From Clostridium beijerinckii (GTDB lineage Bacteria; Bacillota; Clostridia; Clostridiales; Clostridiaceae), in contig NZ_CP073653.1 in assembly GCF_018223745.1 (NCBI RefSeq), forward strand, positions 322,501 to 386,500: a DNA stretch of 64,000 nucleotides, given 5' to 3'. The translations under genes and the position numbers were made by a program. The notes beneath the pieces are model-generated. The model saw only the letters and a list, made by a program, of their open reading frames with translations, ran no database searches and had not been told where the DNA came from. Below are positions 35,376-46,757 of this stretch, one piece after another; the stretch's first letter is position 1; every line of letters begins with the position of its first letter.

Positions 35376-36155
35376 ATGAATATAGTAGTTTGTGTAAAAC
35401 AAGTTCCAGATACTACAGCAGTAAAAATTGATCCTAAAACTGGTACATTAATAAGAGATGGTGTTCCATCAATAATGAATCCAGAGGATAAACACGCTTT
35501 AGAAGGTGCATTACAATTAAAAGAAAAAGTTGGAGGAAAAGTTACTGTAATAAGTATGGGACTTCCAATGGCTAAAGCGGTTTTAAGAGAAGCATTATGT
35601 ATGGGAGCTGATGAAGCTGTCCTATTAACAGATAGAGCACTTGGGGGAGCAGATACATTAGCAACTTCAAAGGCACTTGCAGGAGTAATAGCTAAATTAG
35701 ATTATGATTTGGTATTTGCTGGAAGACAAGCGATTGATGGAGATACTGCACAAGTAGGACCAGAAATAGCAGAACATTTAAACATTCCTCAAGTAACTTA
35801 CGTTCAAGACGTTAAAGTTGAAGGAAATACATTAATAGTAAATAGAGCACTAGAAGATGGACATCAAGTAGTAGAAGTTAAAACTCCATGTCTATTAACT
35901 GCAATCGAAGAATTAAATGAAACTAGATATATGAATGTTGTAGATATATTCGAAACTTCAGATGATGAAATCAAAGTTATGAGCGCAGCTGATATAGATG
36001 TAGATGTAGCTGAATTAGGGCTTAAAGGCTCACCTACAAAGGTTAAGAAGTCAATGACTAAGGAAGTTAAAGGTGCAGGAGAAATAGTAAGAGAAGCACC
36101 TAAAAATGCAGCATACTATGTTGTAGGAAAATTAAAAGAAAAACACTACATCTAA
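35376..36155 (+). CDS. etfB: Electron transfer flavoprotein beta subunit (Bcd complex)
   Basis: The 259-residue EtfB opens with MNIVVCVKQVPDTTAVKIDP and holds GADEAVLLTD and [14 protein letters not shown]. It lies 13 bases after bcd behind AGGAGGA, and its partner etfA follows 22 bases later. Together they form the bifurcating electron carrier of butyryl-CoA dehydrogenase. It is related to lctB at 19.9 kb but belongs to the other complex. Confidence 0.95.
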   Translation: MNIVVCVKQVPDTTAVKIDPKTGTLIRDGVPSIMNPEDKHALEGALQLKEKVGGKVTVISMGLPMAKAVLREALCMGADEAVLLTDRALGGADTLATSKALAGVIAKLDYDLVFAGRQAIDGDTAQVGPEIAEHLNIPQVTYVQDVKVEGNTLIVNRALEDGHQVVEVKTPCLLTAIEELNETRYMNVVDIFETSDDEIKVMSAADIDVDVAELGLKGSPTKVKKSMTKEVKGAGEIVREAPKNAAYYVVGKLKEKHYI

Positions 36156-36177
36156 GATAATAGGAGGGTAATTTATT

Positions 36178-37185
36178 ATGAATATAGCAGATTACAAAGG
36201 CGTTTGGGTCTTTGCTGAACAAAGAGAAGGCGAATTACAAAAAGTATCTTTAGAACTACTTGGTGAAGGTAGAAGAATTGCTGATGAATTAGGAGTAAAT
36301 CTTACAGCTTTATTATTAGGTAGCAACATAGAAGGATTAGCAAAAACTTTAGCAGAGCACGGTGCAGATGAAGTTTTAGTTGCTGATGATAAAAACTTAG
36401 AACACTATACAACTGATGCTTACACAAAAGTTATTTGTGATTTAGCAAATGAAAGAAAACCAGGAATATTATTCGTAGGAGCTACTTTCATCGGAAGAGA
36501 TTTAGGTCCAAGAATAGCTGCTAGATTATCAACAGGATTAACAGCAGACTGTACATCAATTGACGTTGATGTCACAAATGGCGATCTTTTAGCTACAAGA
36601 CCAGCATTTGGTGGTAACCTAATGGCTACAATTGCTTGTCCAGAACATAGACCACAAATGGCAACAGTAAGACCAGGAGTATTTGCAAAGATTACAACTG
36701 ATCCATCTAAATGTAAAATTGAAAAAGTTGATGTTAAATTAGAAGATAGCGATGTAAGAACTAAAGTTTTAGAAACTATAAAAGCTAAGAAAGATATCGT
36801 TGATATAGCTGAAGCAGATTTCATTGTATCAGGTGGTAGAGGAGTTGGAAACAAAGAAAACTTCCAATTACTTAAAGAATTAGCAGAAGCTCTAGGCGGA
36901 ACTGTGGCTGGATCAAGAGCAGCTGTAGAAAAAGGATGGATTGATGGAGCATATCAAGTAGGTCAAACTGGTAAGACTGTTAGACCTCAAATATATATAG
37001 CTTGTGGTATTTCTGGAGCTATCCAACACGTTGCTGGTATGCAAGATTCAGATTTAATCATTGCTGTAAATAAAGATGATTCAGCTCCAATAATGAAAAT
37101 TGCTGACTATGCAATAGTTGGTGATCTTACTAAAGTAGTACCAGAATTAATAGCTCAAGTTAAAGAAATAAAGAGCGCTGAATAA
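36178..37185 (+). CDS. etfA: Electron transfer flavoprotein alpha subunit (Bcd complex)
   Basis: The 335-residue EtfA has the N-terminal ETF domain and the C-terminal FAD domain with SGGRGVG, VAGSRAAVEKGW, GQTGKTVRP and CGISGAIQH. Unlike lctC it has no ferredoxin-like extension, as expected for the Bcd-associated form. TAGGAGGG precedes the ATG. It completes bcd-etfB-etfA; hbd follows after a 191-base gap with a stable hairpin. Confidence 0.95.
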   Translation: MNIADYKGVWVFAEQREGELQKVSLELLGEGRRIADELGVNLTALLLGSNIEGLAKTLAEHGADEVLVADDKNLEHYTTDAYTKVICDLANERKPGILFVGATFIGRDLGPRIAARLSTGLTADCTSIDVDVTNGDLLATRPAFGGNLMATIACPEHRPQMATVRPGVFAKITTDPSKCKIEKVDVKLEDSDVRTKVLETIKAKKDIVDIAEADFIVSGGRGVGNKENFQLLKELAEALGGTVAGSRAAVEKGWIDGAYQVGQTGKTVRPQIYIACGISGAIQHVAGMQDSDLIIAVNKDDSAPIMKIADYAIVGDLTKVVPELIAQVKEIKSAE

Positions 37186-37250
37186 TTATTCGGTTAATTT
37201 AGATATGTTTTTGTTAGATTGTACTATTGAAAGTTAATAATGTAACATTA

Positions 37251-37268
37251 AAGATAATTAATTAACAA
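37251..37268. promoter_or_regulatory. Weak Rex-like box before hbd
   Basis: AAGATAATTAATTAACAA has one perfect half-site (TTAACAA) and 4 of 7 matches in the other. It could be a secondary Rex site for a separate hbd transcript, or chance in AT-rich DNA. Confidence 0.25.
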
Positions 37269-37307
37269 TATTATTCAATAAGTAACAATTAGATAATTAT
37301 GAAGTTA

Positions 37308-37341
37308 ATCCTTAGTTAAAATATATATTTTAGCTAAGGAT
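37308..37341 (+). promoter_or_regulatory. Stable intercistronic hairpin between etfA and hbd
   Basis: ATCCTTAGTTAAAATAT (37308-37324) pairs with its inverted copy at 37325-37341, 17 positions with one wobble. No T-run follows, so it is better seen as an mRNA processing or stabilising element, or a weak attenuator, than a terminator. Confidence 0.5.
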
Positions 37342-37376
37342 ATCTATAATGAAAAGATTTAGAGGAGGAATAATTT

Positions 37377-38225
37377 ATGAAAAAGATTTTTGTACTTGGA
37401 GCAGGAACAATGGGTGCTGGTATCGTTCAAGCATTCGCTCAAAAAGGTTGTGAAGTAATTGTAAGAGACATAAAGGAAGAATTTGTTGACAGAGGAATAG
37501 CTGGAATCACTAAAGGATTAGAAAAGCAAGTTGCTAAAGGAAAAATGTCTGAAGAAGATAAAGAAGCTATACTTTCAAGAATTTCAGGAACAACTGATAT
37601 GAAATTAGCTGCTGACTGTGATTTAGTAGTTGAAGCTGCAATCGAAAACATGAAAATTAAGAAGGAAATCTTCGCTGAATTAGATGGAATTTGTAAGCCA
37701 GAAGCGATTTTAGCTTCAAACACTTCATCTTTATCAATTACTGAAGTTGCTTCAGCTACAAAGAGACCTGATAAAGTTATCGGAATGCATTTCTTTAATC
37801 CAGCTCCAGTAATGAAGCTTGTTGAAATTATTAAAGGAATAGCTACTTCTCAAGAAACTTTTGATGCTGTTAAGGAATTATCAGTTGCTATTGGAAAAGA
37901 ACCAGTAGAAGTTGCAGAAGCTCCAGGATTCGTTGTAAACAGAATATTAATCCCAATGATTAACGAAGCTTCATTTATCCTACAAGAAGGAATAGCTTCA
38001 GTTGAAGATATTGATACAGCTATGAAATATGGTGCTAACCATCCAATGGGACCTTTAGCTTTAGGAGATCTTATTGGATTAGACGTTTGCTTAGCTATCA
38101 TGGATGTTTTATTCACTGAAACAGGTGATAACAAGTACAGAGCTAGTAGCATATTAAGAAAATATGTTAGAGCTGGATGGCTTGGAAGAAAATCAGGAAA
38201 AGGATTCTATGATTATTCTAAATAA
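37377..38225 (+). CDS. hbd: 3-hydroxybutyryl-CoA dehydrogenase
   Basis: The 282-residue protein has the NAD-binding [14 protein letters not shown] at residues 7-20, NTSSLSI, the catalytic-region GMHFFNPAP, and the C-terminal domain with GANHPMGPL. It reduces acetoacetyl-CoA to 3-hydroxybutyryl-CoA, the step before crotonase. AGAGGAGGA precedes the ATG. Last gene of the cluster, with a terminator 19 bases after the stop. Confidence 0.95.
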   Translation: MKKIFVLGAGTMGAGIVQAFAQKGCEVIVRDIKEEFVDRGIAGITKGLEKQVAKGKMSEEDKEAILSRISGTTDMKLAADCDLVVEAAIENMKIKKEIFAELDGICKPEAILASNTSSLSITEVASATKRPDKVIGMHFFNPAPVMKLVEIIKGIATSQETFDAVKELSVAIGKEPVEVAEAPGFVVNRILIPMINEASFILQEGIASVEDIDTAMKYGANHPMGPLALGDLIGLDVCLAIMDVLFTETGDNKYRASSILRKYVRAGWLGRKSGKGFYDYSK

Positions 38226-38243
38226 TATCATGAATATATGGAA

Positions 38244-38272
38244 AAACTCAAGTTTATGCTTGGGTTTTTTTA
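38244..38272 (+). terminator. Terminator of the butyryl-CoA operon
   Basis: A 9-bp stem (38244-38252 and 38259-38267, one wobble) runs into TTTTTTTTATTTTT. Confidence 0.85.
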
Positions 38273-38275
38273 TTT

Positions 38276-38747
38276 TTAGGGAAATATATAAATAACTACT
38301 AGATTACATAAATAAGTTTAAACTAAAGAATATTGTAAAATTCAACAAAACATTTTATTACTGTTAAGTAAGTGATATAATATATTAAATAATAACTATT
38401 TTCTTAAGATTAATTGTATAATTTAATTGAATATTGGATATTAAAAAAATAAATAGTTAAAAAATATGATATAGGTGGTACACATCAGAAAATGGGCAAT
38501 ATAAACTGTGACATAATCTTTAGAAAAAAACTTTAGTGTAGAATATATTATTTAAAGAAGAATATATGAATGAAATAAGTTAAAACTAAGGTTGATATGA
38601 TATTATGTTTATCAATGATTTTACTAAAAAGATAAAAATATATTTTGAATATTCATAATCAAAGAGTAGGGTTCATCAATATGCATATTAGATTATGAGA
38701 TGATGCAAACTAAATAATTTTATACTGTAAGGGAGACGGATAATAAA
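38276..38747. other. Intergenic stretch before ogg
   Basis: About 470 very AT-rich bases. I see no open frame of note, no RNA fold and no clear operator. AGGGAGAC before the glycosylase ATG is the only recognisable signal. Confidence 0.4.
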
Positions 38748-39674
38748 ATGGATTATAAATCTGTAGAATTTTATGATAATTATTTAATAATAAAAGAATT
38801 AAGAAATTTTAAATTAAAACATATATTTGAGTGCGGACAAATTTTTAGGTTTGAAGAGGTAGCAGAAAATGATTTTATTGTAATTGCGTTTGGAAGATTA
38901 ATTGAAGTTAAAGAAGAGGGAAATGACGTAATAATTTATAATTCTACAAAGGAAGATTTTCAAAATATTTGGCTTAAGTATTTTGATTTAGATAGAGATT
39001 ACTCAGTTATAAAAGATGAACTTTCAAAAGATGTTTTGCTTAAACAAAGTATTGAATTTGGATATGGTGTTAGAGTCTTGAATCAAGACCCATTTGAAAT
39101 GTTGCTTAGCTTTATTATTTCAGCTCGAAATAATATACCATCAATAAAGAAGACTGTAAATAAAATATCTAATAAATGGGGAAAAGAAATTATTTATAAG
39201 GATAAAACTTACTATGCGTTTCCCAATATAGATGAAATAAAAGATGCTACATTAGAAGAAATACAGGAGACAGGAGCATCTTTCAGAAGTAAATACATAT
39301 TTGATACAATAAAAAATGTGTATAATTCTAAGAGTGGAAAAGGGAACTTAAAAACAAATGATGCAAATGAATATATAAAGTATGATCTGGATTATATTAA
39401 AAATTTAGATGATGATGAATGTCATAATGCACTTCAAGAATTTAAAGGTGTTGGTTCAAAGGTAGCTGACTGTATAATGTTATTTTCAATGGAAAAGACT
39501 TCAGCATTTCCAGTAGATGTATGGGTTAAACGTGCGATGATTCATTTTTATGGGGCAGAGGATGCATCTCTAAATAAGATTAGAATTTTTGGAAGGAACA
39601 AGTTTGGTAAATTAGCAGGTTTTGCACAGCAATATTTATTTTATTATGCGAGGGAAAATAAGATAAATGTATAG
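38748..39674 (+). CDS. ogg: 8-oxoguanine DNA glycosylase, Ogg1-type
   Basis: The 308-residue protein has the OGG N-terminal domain (GQIFRFEEV region), the segment NQDPFEMLLSFIISARNN, and the helix-hairpin-helix FKGVGSKVADC with the catalytic Lys, followed by the catalytic Asp in FPVDVWV. It excises oxidised guanine and cleaves the strand. The order OGG_N then HhH-GPD is that of clostridial and archaeal Ogg1 relatives. It stands alone with its own terminator. Confidence 0.85.
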   Translation: MDYKSVEFYDNYLIIKELRNFKLKHIFECGQIFRFEEVAENDFIVIAFGRLIEVKEEGNDVIIYNSTKEDFQNIWLKYFDLDRDYSVIKDELSKDVLLKQSIEFGYGVRVLNQDPFEMLLSFIISARNNIPSIKKTVNKISNKWGKEIIYKDKTYYAFPNIDEIKDATLEEIQETGASFRSKYIFDTIKNVYNSKSGKGNLKTNDANEYIKYDLDYIKNLDDDECHNALQEFKGVGSKVADCIMLFSMEKTSAFPVDVWVKRAMIHFYGAEDASLNKIRIFGRNKFGKLAGFAQQYLFYYARENKINV

Positions 39675-39702
39675 AGTGGATTAAAAAGGTTAATATATAA
39701 TG

Positions 39703-39735
39703 AAAAGTCTAGGATTTTATTTCCTAGACTTTTTA
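39703..39735 (+). terminator. Terminator after ogg
   Basis: Perfect 12-bp arms (AAAAGTCTAGGA, 39703-39714, and complement, 39722-39733) with a 7-base loop, running into TTTTTATTT. Confidence 0.85.
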
Positions 39736-39972
39736 TTTCGTCAAAAATGTCAGATTAATATATTCAATAATGTTAATAATTTATCATTGATGCAATAATA
39801 TAAATATAATATAAATCCCTTGATATAACTAATATAAGGTAAATAAACATATTCGAAAAGAAGTGGAAATACAAGAAAAAATTTTAACTAAACTAGTTAA
39901 GAAATATCACTATATACATATGAAAATAGAACGTATATTAAGAAAATTTAGAAAATTTAAATTATATAATAT

Positions 39973-39990
39973 TTGTTATAATTTTAACAA
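39973..39990. promoter_or_regulatory. Rex operator upstream of the hydrogenase gene
   Basis: TTGTTATAATTTTAACAA matches the Rex consensus at 13 of 14 fixed positions, with the same single deviation as the box before crt. It lies 67 bases before the hydrogenase ATG. Confidence 0.75.
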
Positions 39991-40056
39991 GAGTATGCTA
40001 TAATTATTTTGTATTATAAATGTAAGATAAAAATTATTCATGGGAGAGTGTGTGTA

Positions 40057-41547
40057 ATGTTTCAGTTTGAGAATCAACTTCTAGCTTTAAAACACGAGGT
40101 TCTTACTAGAGTTGCTGTATTAGCAAAAGAAAATAATATTAGTAAAGAGGAAATAGAAAAAATTCCTTATGCTATGATTGTAGGAGAAGAACCTAAGTAT
40201 AGAGATTCAGTTGAACGAGAAAGAAATGTAGTATTAGAGAGAGCAAAACTTGCAGCAGGATTTAAACCAACAGGCAAACATGGACAAGATTTAGTTGATA
40301 TAGAAGAAGAAAAACAAATATTATATGTTATAAAAGAAGCATGTGATAGATGCCCAACAAAGAAGTTTCAAGTTACTGATGCATGTAGAAATTGTATAGC
40401 TCATAAGTGTCAAAGTGCGTGTAATTTTGGAGCAATTACATATGTTGATGGAAGAGCTTATATAGATCCAGATAAATGTAAGGAATGTGGAATGTGTAAA
40501 AAGGCATGTCCGTATGATGCGGTTGCAGAAGACATGAGACCTTGTAAGAAGTCATGTCCAACAGGTGCATTAAGCTATAATGCAGAAGATTTGAGTGCTG
40601 AAATTACAGAAAGTAAATGTGTAAACTGTGGTGCATGCATGTCAGCATGTCCATTTGGAGCTATAGAAGACAAAAGCTCATTAGTTAAAGTTATTAATAG
40701 ATTGATGGATAAAGAAGAAAAAATTTATGCTGTAGTTGCACCAGCAATAACAGGGCAATTTGGGCCTAAAACAACTTATGGACAAGTTAAGAATGCAATT
40801 AAGGCATTAGGCTTTGAAGATATGGTAGAAGCTGCATGTGGAGCAGATGCAGTTACTGTACATGAAAGTAATGAGTTTGTTGAGAGAATGGAAAATGGGG
40901 ATAGCTACATGACAAATTCATGTTGTCCAGGATTCCTAAGCTATATTGAAAAAATGATGCCAGATCAAGCTAATAAAATTTCAGGGACAGTTTCACCGAT
41001 GGTAGCAACGGGTAGATATATAAAATCTAAAGATAAAGATGCAAAAGTGATATTTATAGGGCCTTGCACAGCTAAAAAAAGCGAGGTTCTGATAGAATCA
41101 ATAAAAGATGCTATAGATTATGCATTAACGTTTGAAGAATTAGTAGCCTTATTTGATGCGTTTGGAGTTGATCCTACAACTTGTGAAGATATAGTAGTTG
41201 ATGGAGCTTCAATATTTGGTAGAAATTTTGCTGTAGGTGGTGGATTAACTGCTGCTATAGAGAACTATGTGCAAGAAAAAGGTGTTAATATTGACTTTAA
41301 GCCAGTAAAGATCTCAGGCGGAGTAGAAATTAAAAAGACTATGACAATGGCTAAGGTTGGAAAGTTACAAGGAAACTTTATTGAAGGAATGATGTGCGAA
41401 GGTGGCTGTATAAATGGGGCAGCTAAAATTGTATCAGTAATGAAGGCTAAAGCGCCATTTACAAAATTAAATCAGCAAACAAGTACTAAGAGTGTATTAG
41501 CTAATACGACATTAGACGAATACAATGAAATAAACTTAGAAAGATAA
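40057..41547 (+). CDS. hydA: [FeFe] hydrogenase, variant with altered H-cluster loop
   Basis: ATG 40057 is chosen because GGGAGAG lies before it; the frame extends upstream to a TTG at 40009. The 496 residues start with about 100 without known motif, then a Cys-rich ferredoxin-like region (CRNC, CKECGMCKKACP, CKKSCP, CVNCGACMSACP). The H-cluster domain follows with L1 NSCCPGF (Cys289/290), L2 GPCTAKKSE (Cys337) and L3 MMCEGGC (Cys447, Cys451). The four cluster ligands are present, but the usual TSCCPxW and MPCxxKKxE are changed. This suggests a group B-like enzyme, as far as I can judge by eye. It would produce or take up H2 with ferredoxin. The Rex box ties it to NADH level. Confidence 0.85.
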   Translation: MFQFENQLLALKHEVLTRVAVLAKENNISKEEIEKIPYAMIVGEEPKYRDSVERERNVVLERAKLAAGFKPTGKHGQDLVDIEEEKQILYVIKEACDRCPTKKFQVTDACRNCIAHKCQSACNFGAITYVDGRAYIDPDKCKECGMCKKACPYDAVAEDMRPCKKSCPTGALSYNAEDLSAEITESKCVNCGACMSACPFGAIEDKSSLVKVINRLMDKEEKIYAVVAPAITGQFGPKTTYGQVKNAIKALGFEDMVEAACGADAVTVHESNEFVERMENGDSYMTNSCCPGFLSYIEKMMPDQANKISGTVSPMVATGRYIKSKDKDAKVIFIGPCTAKKSEVLIESIKDAIDYALTFEELVALFDAFGVDPTTCEDIVVDGASIFGRNFAVGGGLTAAIENYVQEKGVNIDFKPVKISGGVEIKKTMTMAKVGKLQGNFIEGMMCEGGCINGAAKIVSVMKAKAPFTKLNQQTSTKSVLANTTLDEYNEINLER

Positions 41548-41680
41548 TATGAATCTTGATTTTGAAATATAATTAAGTAATTAAAAATTCTATTATTATA
41601 TAGGTGCTCTAGGCAATGAGGTATTTAGAATTTAAAATTATTTATGAAATTTAAGAGCTTTATTCTCTATATAATGTCAT

Positions 41681-41724
41681 AAAAACTCTAATCAGTAATA
41701 TGTTTATTTGGTTAGAGTTTTTTT
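41681..41724 (+). terminator. Terminator after the hydrogenase gene
   Basis: An 11-bp perfect stem (41681-41691 and 41712-41722), extended by one wobble, runs into TTTTTTTATT. Confidence 0.8.
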
Positions 41725-41843
41725 ATTATTTTAAAAATTCATAATATTAATAATAATATGGAGAAAATTTAAGTAAATGCGATATATTTTGAGATAAGGA
41801 GTAATATTCGCTGAAAAATGGGATATAATATTAGAAGCAATGT

Positions 41844-41906
41844 TTGAATTATATGGATATAAAGGATATTATAATTATGTTAGCACTCGACAATGATGAG
41901 TGCTAA
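41844..41906 (+). promoter_or_regulatory. groESL promoter with CIRCE operator
   Basis: TTGAAT (41844-41849), 17 bases and TATTAT (41867-41872) form a promoter. Eight bases later begins the CIRCE element: TTAGCACTC (41880-41888), nine bases, GAGTGCTAA (41898-41906), an exact match to the consensus bound by HrcA. Confidence 0.9.
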
Positions 41907-41953
41907 CAGAAAATAAATGAAATGATAATATATATTTTAAGGAGGGTTTTTTC

Positions 41954-42238
41954 ATGAACATTAAACCACTTGGTGAAAGAGTAGTAATTAAAAAATTAGA
42001 GGCAGAAGAAAAGACTAAGAGTGGAATAGTCTTAACTGGTACTGCAAAGGAAAGACCACAAGAAGCAGAAGTGGTTGCAGTAGGACCTGGAGCTGTTGTA
42101 GACGGAAATAGAGTGGCTATGGAAGTAAAAGTTGGAGATAAAGTATTATATTCAAAATATGCTGGAACAGAAGTAAAGGTTGATGGCGAAGAATATACTA
42201 TATTAAAGCAAGATGATATTCTAGCAATAGTTGAATAG
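41954..42238 (+). CDS. groES: Co-chaperonin GroES
   Basis: The 94-residue protein has the conserved start [20 protein letters not shown], the mobile-loop [10 protein letters not shown], and the end [14 protein letters not shown]. It caps GroEL and helps client folding. AAGGAGGG precedes the ATG. It is the first gene of a CIRCE-controlled operon, so it is heat-induced through HrcA. GroEL follows after 91 bases. Confidence 0.97.
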   Translation: MNIKPLGERVVIKKLEAEEKTKSGIVLTGTAKERPQEAEVVAVGPGAVVDGNRVAMEVKVGDKVLYSKYAGTEVKVDGEEYTILKQDDILAIVE

Positions 42239-42329
42239 TTAAAGTGTTCATAACTCGATATTTAAATATAAAAAAGAAATTCAATTAGAAACGATAATAA
42301 ATAACATATATAAGGAGCGTGTAATATAA

Positions 42330-43955
<1,626 letters not shown>

Positions 43956-43993
43956 AATATATAAATTAAAGAATTATAAATATTTAATTTAAT

Positions 43994-44029
43994 AAATAGA
44001 GAAAGTGCTTATAAGTACTTTCTCTATTT
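43994..44029 (+). terminator. Terminator of groESL
   Basis: Arms 43994-44010 and 44013-44029 (AAATAGAGAAAGT core, one wobble) followed by TTGCTTTTT. Confidence 0.8.
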
Positions 44030-44279
44030 TGCTTTTTAGTATTAAAAAAATAAAGTGCTTAATAGCCATTAACATATCTATGCAATTTTAAAAAGTATTT
44101 TATATTATATGTTTAACGTTTAAGCTTATGAAAATCATAGCAATGCAACTTTATACAAAATTTATATACTAGAAGTCAATAGTATAAATTATTAGAGAAT
44201 ATTTTCCATTTATTGTATAAAAGATTTCCTATTAGACATAATTTAAATAAAAACATTAATAGGAGATGGATAATGAATA

Positions 44280-44756
44280 ATGATTTCTTTATACATTAAA
44301 TGTAAATTTAGATTCAAAGATAGTATGTCAAAGAAAAGATTCTGTAAGAAGAGAAAGAGAGAAGCTTTTACTTTAATTGAAATGATTGCAGTAATTGCAA
44401 TTATTGGTATTTTAGCTGTTGCTATTTTACCTAAAGTAAATGGCTATATAAATGAAGCGAAAAAAGTTAAAGTTGTAGATCAGTGCAGAAAAGTAATAAT
44501 GGCCGTTGAATCATATAATTTGAAAAATGATTCGCCTCTAAGTGAAAGCACTAGTGTAAGTTCGGCTATAAGCAACAAAGGGATTAGTAAGTATTTAGAT
44601 GGAGTTGAATTTGGTAATTTAAATACTAGTAGCACAAGTTTAAAAAATTGTTATGATGTAGTAAATGGTGCAGAATTTGATTTCACAGAAAATACAGATA
44701 TTTTAAATCCGACGACGATTGATAATGGATCTACCAAAGATGATGTAAAAAAATAG
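44280..44756 (+). CDS. Type IV pilin-like protein, orphan
   Basis: The 158-residue product has a basic leader of about 32 residues (KKRFCKKRKREA), then the prepilin cleavage/methylation motif FTLIEMIAVIAIIGILAVAIL with Glu at +5. An alpha-helical stalk and a small soluble head follow. ATG 44280 gives an unusually long leader; an in-frame ATG at 44325 (MSKKRF) would give a normal one. AGGAGATGG (44261-44269) is somewhat far from either. No peptidase, ATPase or other pilus gene is nearby, so it depends on an assembly system elsewhere, a type IV pilus or competence-type pseudopilus. Confidence 0.75.
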   Translation: MISLYIKCKFRFKDSMSKKRFCKKRKREAFTLIEMIAVIAIIGILAVAILPKVNGYINEAKKVKVVDQCRKVIMAVESYNLKNDSPLSESTSVSSAISNKGISKYLDGVEFGNLNTSSTSLKNCYDVVNGAEFDFTENTDILNPTTIDNGSTKDDVKK

Positions 44757-44886
44757 AAAAGATATCGATAACAAAAAATTTAACTTACATTATTGAAGTA
44801 AATTTGCAATTTTAGCTTCAAATTTATTGACTTTAGATTGTACATACATTATAATAATTTTAATTTAAAATATAGCACATTTGAAA

Positions 44887-45024
44887 ACTTATATATACCT
44901 TGAATATGGCAAGGAGTATCTACCGGGAGCCGTAAATTTCCGACTATAAGTGATATTAGTATAGGCTAAATCTATAGATTTATTAGCATATTAACATCAC
45001 TTTTGAGGTTAATGTGCTTTTTTT
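44887..45024 (+). promoter_or_regulatory. Guanine-class purine riboswitch with terminator, before guaB
   Basis: The aptamer spans 44887-44951. P1 pairs ACTTATA with TATAAGT, and the core has the conserved GAATATGGC, GTATCTACC and CCGTAAAT segments. The base before the P1 3' strand reads C in CGACTATAAG, which specifies guanine, not adenine. Downstream, GCATATTAAC (44986-44995) pairs with GTTAATGTGC (45008-45017) and a T-run follows, an intrinsic terminator. Bound guanine should end transcription before guaB. Confidence 0.9.
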
Positions 45025-45085
45025 GTACAAAAAAATAGTACAAGCAATGCAAGCAAAAAATCATAAAATACTGAAAATGAAATAA

Positions 45086-46570
<1,485 letters not shown>

Positions 46571-46574
46571 TAAA

Positions 46575-46622
46575 ATGCACAGTTCACAATCATAAAATAT
46601 ACCACTTATGTGAACTGTGCAT
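46575..46622 (+). terminator. Hairpin after guaB
   Basis: Perfect 14-bp arms (ATGCACAGTTCACA, 46575-46588, and complement, 46609-46622) with a 20-base loop. The T-tract is poor, so termination may be partial and let guaA be read through. Confidence 0.65.
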
Positions 46623-46757
46623 TATTTGATTAATTTATAATTATAGAGATTATTTAAATTAGTATTTATAATTTTCGGTGAAAATTGTCTCAATTTATTG
46701 ATAAAAAGATTTATTTAGTTGATAATAGAATTTATAAGAAGAGTTTAGGAGGAGAAC

